From an archaeon (GTDB lineage: Archaea; Thermoproteota; Thermoprotei_A; Marsarchaeales; Marsarchaeaceae), in assembly GCA_021817005.1 (NCBI GenBank), contig JAKAWJ010000012.1, positions 1-46,542 of the forward strand: a DNA stretch of 46,542 nt, in the 5' to 3' direction. Made by a program: the position numbers and the translations under genes. Positions 42,778 to 46,542 of the stretch are shown one piece after another (positions within the stretch are counted from its first letter, which is position 1; each line of letters opens with the position of its first letter). Under the pieces are notes generated by a model. The model saw nothing but the letters and a program-made list of their open reading frames with translations, was not told where the DNA came from and did not search any database.

Positions 42778-43934
42778 CAGGTGCTCGCCTCTCCAGCTCT
42801 TGCAACTCTTACCGCCTCTTTCGCGGCTTCTTCCATGGCGGAGTACGCACTCATTCCATTTTCGCTGAGAATCTTCCTTCCCTCTGATTCATTCGTACCC
42901 GCCAAACGAATCACGAGCGGCTTGTTCAGGCCAAGCTCAGTCTTCGCTTTGACAATAGCCCTTGCAACGTCATCACAGCGGGTAATCCCTGCAAGAATGT
43001 TTACGAAAATTAGCTTGACCTTTGGATTCTCCGCGAGCACGCCCAGTGCGCGCAAAAATGATTCCTCTGAAGAGCCGCCGCCAGCGTCCAGAAAATTGGC
43101 GGGCTCTCCACCGTAATACTTCACGAGGTCCAGGGTGGCCATCGTAAGGCCCGCCCCGTTTCCAATTATTCCAACGGAACCGTCTAGCTCGACATATTGC
43201 ACCCCCAACTGCTTAGCCTTTCGCTCTAACAGTGGAAGCTCAGAGAGCCGGTCAGAGGCCTTTGCCCCAAACTCTTTTTGCCTGAAAAGTGCGTCATCGA
43301 GTATATTGAGCCGGGCGTCGGCTGCAATAAGCTTACCATCGCCGGTTAAAGCAAGCGGATTTGACTCCACTAGCTCGGCATCATACCTGACGAAAAGTGC
43401 ATACATGTGACCGGTAATCTCCGCGAATTTTTGCGAGTGTTCCCTGGGAATGCCCACCTTCGCAGCAAGTTCTCTCCCTACGAATGGCTCGAATCCGAGA
43501 TCAGGATCAATGTGAATCTTCTTGATGGCTTCTGGGCTTTCGTGCGCAACGTCCTCTATGTTGATTCCCCCGGAAGCCGATGCAATTATGACGGGTGCCC
43601 TTGCACTTCTGTCCCACGTGATACCGAGATAGAGCTCTTTCGAGATGTCAAGCCGCGGCTCTACAAGGACGGATTTTACTATTTCCCCTTTTACATTGAA
43701 ACCCATTAAATTCCGTGTGACTTCCGCGGCCTCACCTGCCGAAGCGGCAAACCTGATCCCTCCGGCTTTGCCGCGCCCCCCCACCAAGACTTGAGACTTT
43801 ATTACGACACTCGGCACATGCAGCCATTCGTATGCCACTACTGCCCCCGCGGGGTCTGAGACTACTCTCCCAGGAGGTACAGCGATGCCGTTTGCCCGGA
43901 AAATCTCCTTGACCTCGTGTTCAAAGAGTTTCAT
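42777..43934 (-). CDS. sucC: Succinyl-CoA synthetase, beta subunit
   Basis: The N-terminal ATP-grasp domain has [16 protein letters not shown] and [15 protein letters not shown]. The C-terminal ligase domain has [18 protein letters not shown] and [12 protein letters not shown]. Together with SucD this forms the citric acid cycle enzyme. It starts five bases after the aEF-2 stop, placing both sucCD genes in the same transcription unit as the translation factor. Length (385) is typical. Confidence 0.96.
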   Translation of the reverse strand: MKLFEHEVKEIFRANGIAVPPGRVVSDPAGAVVAYEWLHVPSVVIKSQVLVGGRGKAGGIRFAASAGEAAEVTRNLMGFNVKGEIVKSVLVEPRLDISKELYLGITWDRSARAPVIIASASGGINIEDVAHESPEAIKKIHIDPDLGFEPFVGRELAAKVGIPREHSQKFAEITGHMYALFVRYDAELVESNPLALTGDGKLIAADARLNILDDALFRQKEFGAKASDRLSELPLLERKAKQLGVQYVELDGSVGIIGNGAGLTMATLDLVKYYGGEPANFLDAGGGSSEESFLRALGVLAENPKVKLIFVNILAGITRCDDVARAIVKAKTELGLNKPLVIRLAGTNESEGRKILSENGMSAYSAMEEAAKEAVRVARAGEAST

Positions 43935-43939
43935 TGTAA

Positions 43940-46138
43940 CTACTCCAGAAGGTCCTCGGGTCTGGGTATTTCTTTGGGCAACCCCTTTCTCTCACGTATC
44001 TTTTGTATCGTGGGTAAGAGCAGGCTCTGCGGAGTGGGCGCCCATCTAGAAAATTCGAGCCCCCAGAAGGCCTTCCCAGCTGTTGCACTCCTGAGCTCTG
44101 TAGAAAGATTGAAGGTCTCACTCACGGGGATCTCAAGGAGCATTCGCATCTGTGATGCAACCTGGTTAACCTCGATGACACGCCCCCGCTTCTGGGCGGC
44201 AATTCTATTGATGGCGCTCACGTACTCCGGCGGAATCCTGATATCGAGTTTTAGGAGGGGCTCCAAGAGTGCCGGTTGAGCGAAAAGTACGCCAGCCTGA
44301 ATGGCGTTTTTCGTGGCTGGCATCACCTGAGCTGGTCCTCTGTGGGCCGGATCCTCGTGAATCGTTGCATCGTCAAGTGTGACCTTGACTCCTCTCATGG
44401 GTTCTTGCGCCAGCGGACCCGCCTCAGTGGCCCATTTGAAGCCCTGGATTATAGTATCTTGTATTTCGTCAAGATGTTGGATTCCCTTGGTGCCGTCAAC
44501 AAGCACGTTCAGTCTGTCATCTATCGACCAGATGCTTCGCGCCTCATCAGTTTCCCACCCTGCCTTCTCCCTCAGTTTCTTTGCCCTCTCACGGAAATCC
44601 TGATTGTCGTAAATTTCTCCAGTCTGAATAAGCGCGATAGCTTCCTGGTTAAGAGGTTCAACCATAATCCGGAATCTGTTGTGTTTGTTCGGTGACTTCC
44701 CTTCGATTGGACCCGCCTTCCCTTCAACAGTTTCCCTGTAGACAACAATTGGGGGGGAAGTTACAACTTCGAAGCCCTTCTCCTGCAACTCGTAAAGCAC
44801 AATTTCGAGGTGGAGTTGACCCATCCCCGAAATCAGGTATTCTCCGGTCTCCTCGCTTATCTTGAGTAGTAGGTTGGGGTCTTCGATGCTCATCTTACGA
44901 AGAGCGTCAATGAATCTGGGTAATTCTCTGCTGTTTTTGGGTTCGATTGCAATTGTGACCACAGGTTCTGAGACGTACTTGAGTCTCTCAAAGGCCACAG
45001 AGTCCTCTTTGAACGCAGGGTCCACTATTGTTTCACCTGCCCGGGCTTGCTCAAGGCCGAGAAGCGCCACGATATTTCCCGCAGGTATTTCCTGAGCCAC
45101 TTCCCGGCTCTGGCCCATGAATATGCCCACTTGAAGTATTCTTGCGGTGCTTTTTGCTGAAGCCAGGTAGACCTCCTGCCCGCTTTTTACAGTGCCGCTG
45201 AAAACTCGACCTGTTGCGACAAGGCCTGCGTGAGGATCAACAACAACGTTGTTCACAGCGATAAGAAGTGGTCCAGCGGCATCGCACCTCAGCATGTGGT
45301 CTACCAGAGGGCTCTCCATGTTGCCCCTCCAGATTCTCGGTATTCTGTACTTCTGTGCTTCAAGTGGATTGGGCAGGTGTTCCACAATCATGTCAAGTAT
45401 TGTGACGTAGAGAGGGAAATTCTCCACAAGTCTGGAAATGTCCCCAGATGTATAGCCGCTTACAATGTCTGCAAACTTCAGGCCCTTTGCAGCAGCAATT
45501 GGAATGTTAAAGCCCCACTTGTCCTTGGCCGCTCCGAACGCAACCTGCCCCTTGGCCATGTTTACCTTCCATTTGTCCTTGTACTCATCTTCAGCGAAGC
45601 TATCTATCAGGGAGTTAAAATCGCGAACTATCCCTGTAAGGCGATCCTGGACCTCCTGCGGGCTGAGGCGCAGCTCCTTTACCAGTCTGTCAATCTTGTT
45701 CACATAGAGCAGCGGTCGCACCCTTTCTTCGAGCGCCTGCCGCAAAACAGTCTCAGTCTGTGTCATTACTCCCTCCACGCTGTCAACCACCACTATCGCC
45801 CCATCCATCACACGCAGGGAGCGGGTTACTTTACCCGTGAAATCAACGTGCCCGGGAGTGTCAATCAGGTTAACTACGTATGACTGGTTCTTGAATTCGT
45901 GAAGAAGTGATACGTTTGCGGCCTTTACAGTCATTTGCCTTTTTTGCTCAATCTCAAGATAATCCATGGCCAAAGCCGTGCCGGCCACCTTGGGTGATAT
46001 TATACCTGCAGATAGAAGTAGGCTGTCTGAAAGTGTGGTCTTCCCGTGGTCAACATGTGCAATAATACCCATGTTTCGGATATTCGCAGTATTTACCATA
46101 AGCTGCAATAGTTCTTCTGTCTGCTTGAACTTCGGCAT
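43940..46138 (-). CDS. fusA: Translation elongation factor aEF-2
   Basis: aEF-2 is the GTPase that drives translocation on the ribosome. The P-loop AHVDHGKTT is at 27-35, IDTPGHVDF is G3 and VNKIDR is G4. Domain IV carries the diphthamide site HRGPAQ with H599, the target of ADP-ribosylating toxins. Length (732) is standard for archaea. An AAGAGGAGT ribosome binding site precedes the ATG, and an ACTTAAGC box lies at about 46180-46187. The genes sucC and sucD follow with almost no spacing. Confidence 0.98.
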   Translation of the reverse strand: MPKFKQTEELLQLMVNTANIRNMGIIAHVDHGKTTLSDSLLLSAGIISPKVAGTALAMDYLEIEQKRQMTVKAANVSLLHEFKNQSYVVNLIDTPGHVDFTGKVTRSLRVMDGAIVVVDSVEGVMTQTETVLRQALEERVRPLLYVNKIDRLVKELRLSPQEVQDRLTGIVRDFNSLIDSFAEDEYKDKWKVNMAKGQVAFGAAKDKWGFNIPIAAAKGLKFADIVSGYTSGDISRLVENFPLYVTILDMIVEHLPNPLEAQKYRIPRIWRGNMESPLVDHMLRCDAAGPLLIAVNNVVVDPHAGLVATGRVFSGTVKSGQEVYLASAKSTARILQVGIFMGQSREVAQEIPAGNIVALLGLEQARAGETIVDPAFKEDSVAFERLKYVSEPVVTIAIEPKNSRELPRFIDALRKMSIEDPNLLLKISEETGEYLISGMGQLHLEIVLYELQEKGFEVVTSPPIVVYRETVEGKAGPIEGKSPNKHNRFRIMVEPLNQEAIALIQTGEIYDNQDFRERAKKLREKAGWETDEARSIWSIDDRLNVLVDGTKGIQHLDEIQDTIIQGFKWATEAGPLAQEPMRGVKVTLDDATIHEDPAHRGPAQVMPATKNAIQAGVLFAQPALLEPLLKLDIRIPPEYVSAINRIAAQKRGRVIEVNQVASQMRMLLEIPVSETFNLSTELRSATAGKAFWGLEFSRWAPTPQSLLLPTIQKIRERKGLPKEIPRPEDLLE

Positions 46139-46235
46139 GAAAACTCCTCTTAATTTGAGGGGCTTCAGTCAGAATCGTGCTTAAGTCTTACGCACGGGAA
46201 GCAGCGAACCTACTGCAGTATTGCCGGGGGGACGT

Positions 46236-46542
46236 TCAGGCGAGATCTATCACTGAACCAGTTTTCACAAGGTAGTAGATGGCGAGAGCTGTCGCAAGAA
46301 GAACAATGCCTAGAAGCGCGGCATCACGAATCCGAAATTTGACCCCGGTCATTCTGGTCGGTGTCTCTGTGGCCCCGAAACACTTGGACTCCATCGCTTC
46401 TGCTACACTGTCGACTCTTAGCAGGGTATTGGCGAGAAGAGGAACTAGGATGGGAGTGTATTTTTTTATCCTGGACAGAAGACCTCCTGAGCCGAAGTCA
46501 AGACCTCGTGATTTTTGACTGTCTTGAATCGACTGAAGCTCT
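46236..46542 (-). CDS. ecfT: ECF transporter transmembrane subunit (EcfT), partial (N-terminus off the right edge)
   Basis: I translated this frame directly; it runs from the window edge to a TGA at 46236-46238. It contains SRGLDF, then VPLLANTLLRVDSVAEAMES followed by KCFGAT, matching the A-R-G cytoplasmic helices by which EcfT proteins couple to their ATPases. A final membrane helix follows. ECF transporters import vitamins or Ni/Co; substrate is not visible. Start and S component are outside the window. Confidence 0.85.
   Translation of the reverse strand, partial: ELQSIQDSQKSRGLDFGSGGLLSRIKKYTPILVPLLANTLLRVDSVAEAMESKCFGATETPTRMTGVKFRIRDAALLGIVLLATALAIYYLVKTGSVIDLA

Noticed and set aside
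46458-46475. T-rich run as a terminator near the right edge
   Set aside because: It lies inside the translated EcfT frame and encodes Ile-Lys-Lys-Tyr.
1-46542. CRISPR array or other short regularly spaced repeats
   Set aside because: I saw no set of three or more similar 20-40 base repeats with regular spacers. The only notable direct repeats are the operator pair near 700 and the tRNA 3' end copy.

Overview
The window reads as a mesophilic to moderately thermophilic archaeon of the TACK group. A Thaumarchaeota-like lineage is my best guess, but this is inference from gene content and not from a marker phylogeny. The archaeal signature is strong: TATA-binding protein, RNA polymerase subunit K, group II chaperonin (thermosome), Alba, aEF-2 with a diphthamide motif, an Ard1-type N-acetyltransferase, a Sec11-like signal peptidase and QueC. 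TATA boxes sit about 26-28 bases upstream of many start codons, including GTG starts, so much of the transcription looks leaderless. No ammonia-oxidation or carbon-fixation markers are present.

Layout. 1-1510: a ZIP metal transporter (cut by the left edge) divergent from a fused HTH/ferritin-like regulator, with a palindromic operator between them. 1549-4865: a GH15 glucoamylase-like enzyme and an MscS channel. 5086-9916: an MBL hydrolase, QueC with an unknown partner, an ABC-2 exporter and a phosphoesterase. 9933-12418: a PPC-domain protein, a Gfo/Idh/MocA oxidoreductase and a signal peptidase. 12667-19458: an information-processing block (TBP, RpoK, thermosome, Ard1, an MBL/beta-CASP-like nuclease, two DUF131 membrane proteins, Alba, and a protein with an RHH-like N-terminus). 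19957-22791: a glycosyltransferase, isocitrate dehydrogenase and an unknown gene. 22903-28807: CysRS followed by a serine operon (class V aminotransferase, SerA, a SerK-like serine kinase and a large ATP-cone protein). 28764-31389: AlaX with a small partner, and a metal permease/DtxR operon under a DtxR-type operator. 38721-46138: MetRS, an HDAC-family deacylase, and the run fusA-sucC-sucD. The right edge holds part of an ECF transporter T component.

The stretch from about 31.4 to 38.7 kb differs from the rest. It is sparse in genes and holds fragments of an integrase, an ABC ATPase, an IS1634-like transposase and a zinc-ribbon protein, plus a GC-rich acetyltransferase and a divergent DUF1801 pair. 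An intact tRNA-Gly at 35992-36065 and a copy of its 3' end at 33007-33028, in the same orientation, bracket about 3 kb. The integrase fragment lies just inside the tRNA. I read this as the remnant of a tRNA-integrated element.

How genes may work together. Two separate metal-homeostasis units each carry their own candidate operator. The serine block can supply O-phosphoserine by two routes (SerA plus aminotransferase, or serine plus SerK) beside the gene that charges tRNA-Cys. The ATP-cone protein that closes this operon has no function I recognise and is, with the ferritin-like regulator, the best candidate here for something undescribed.
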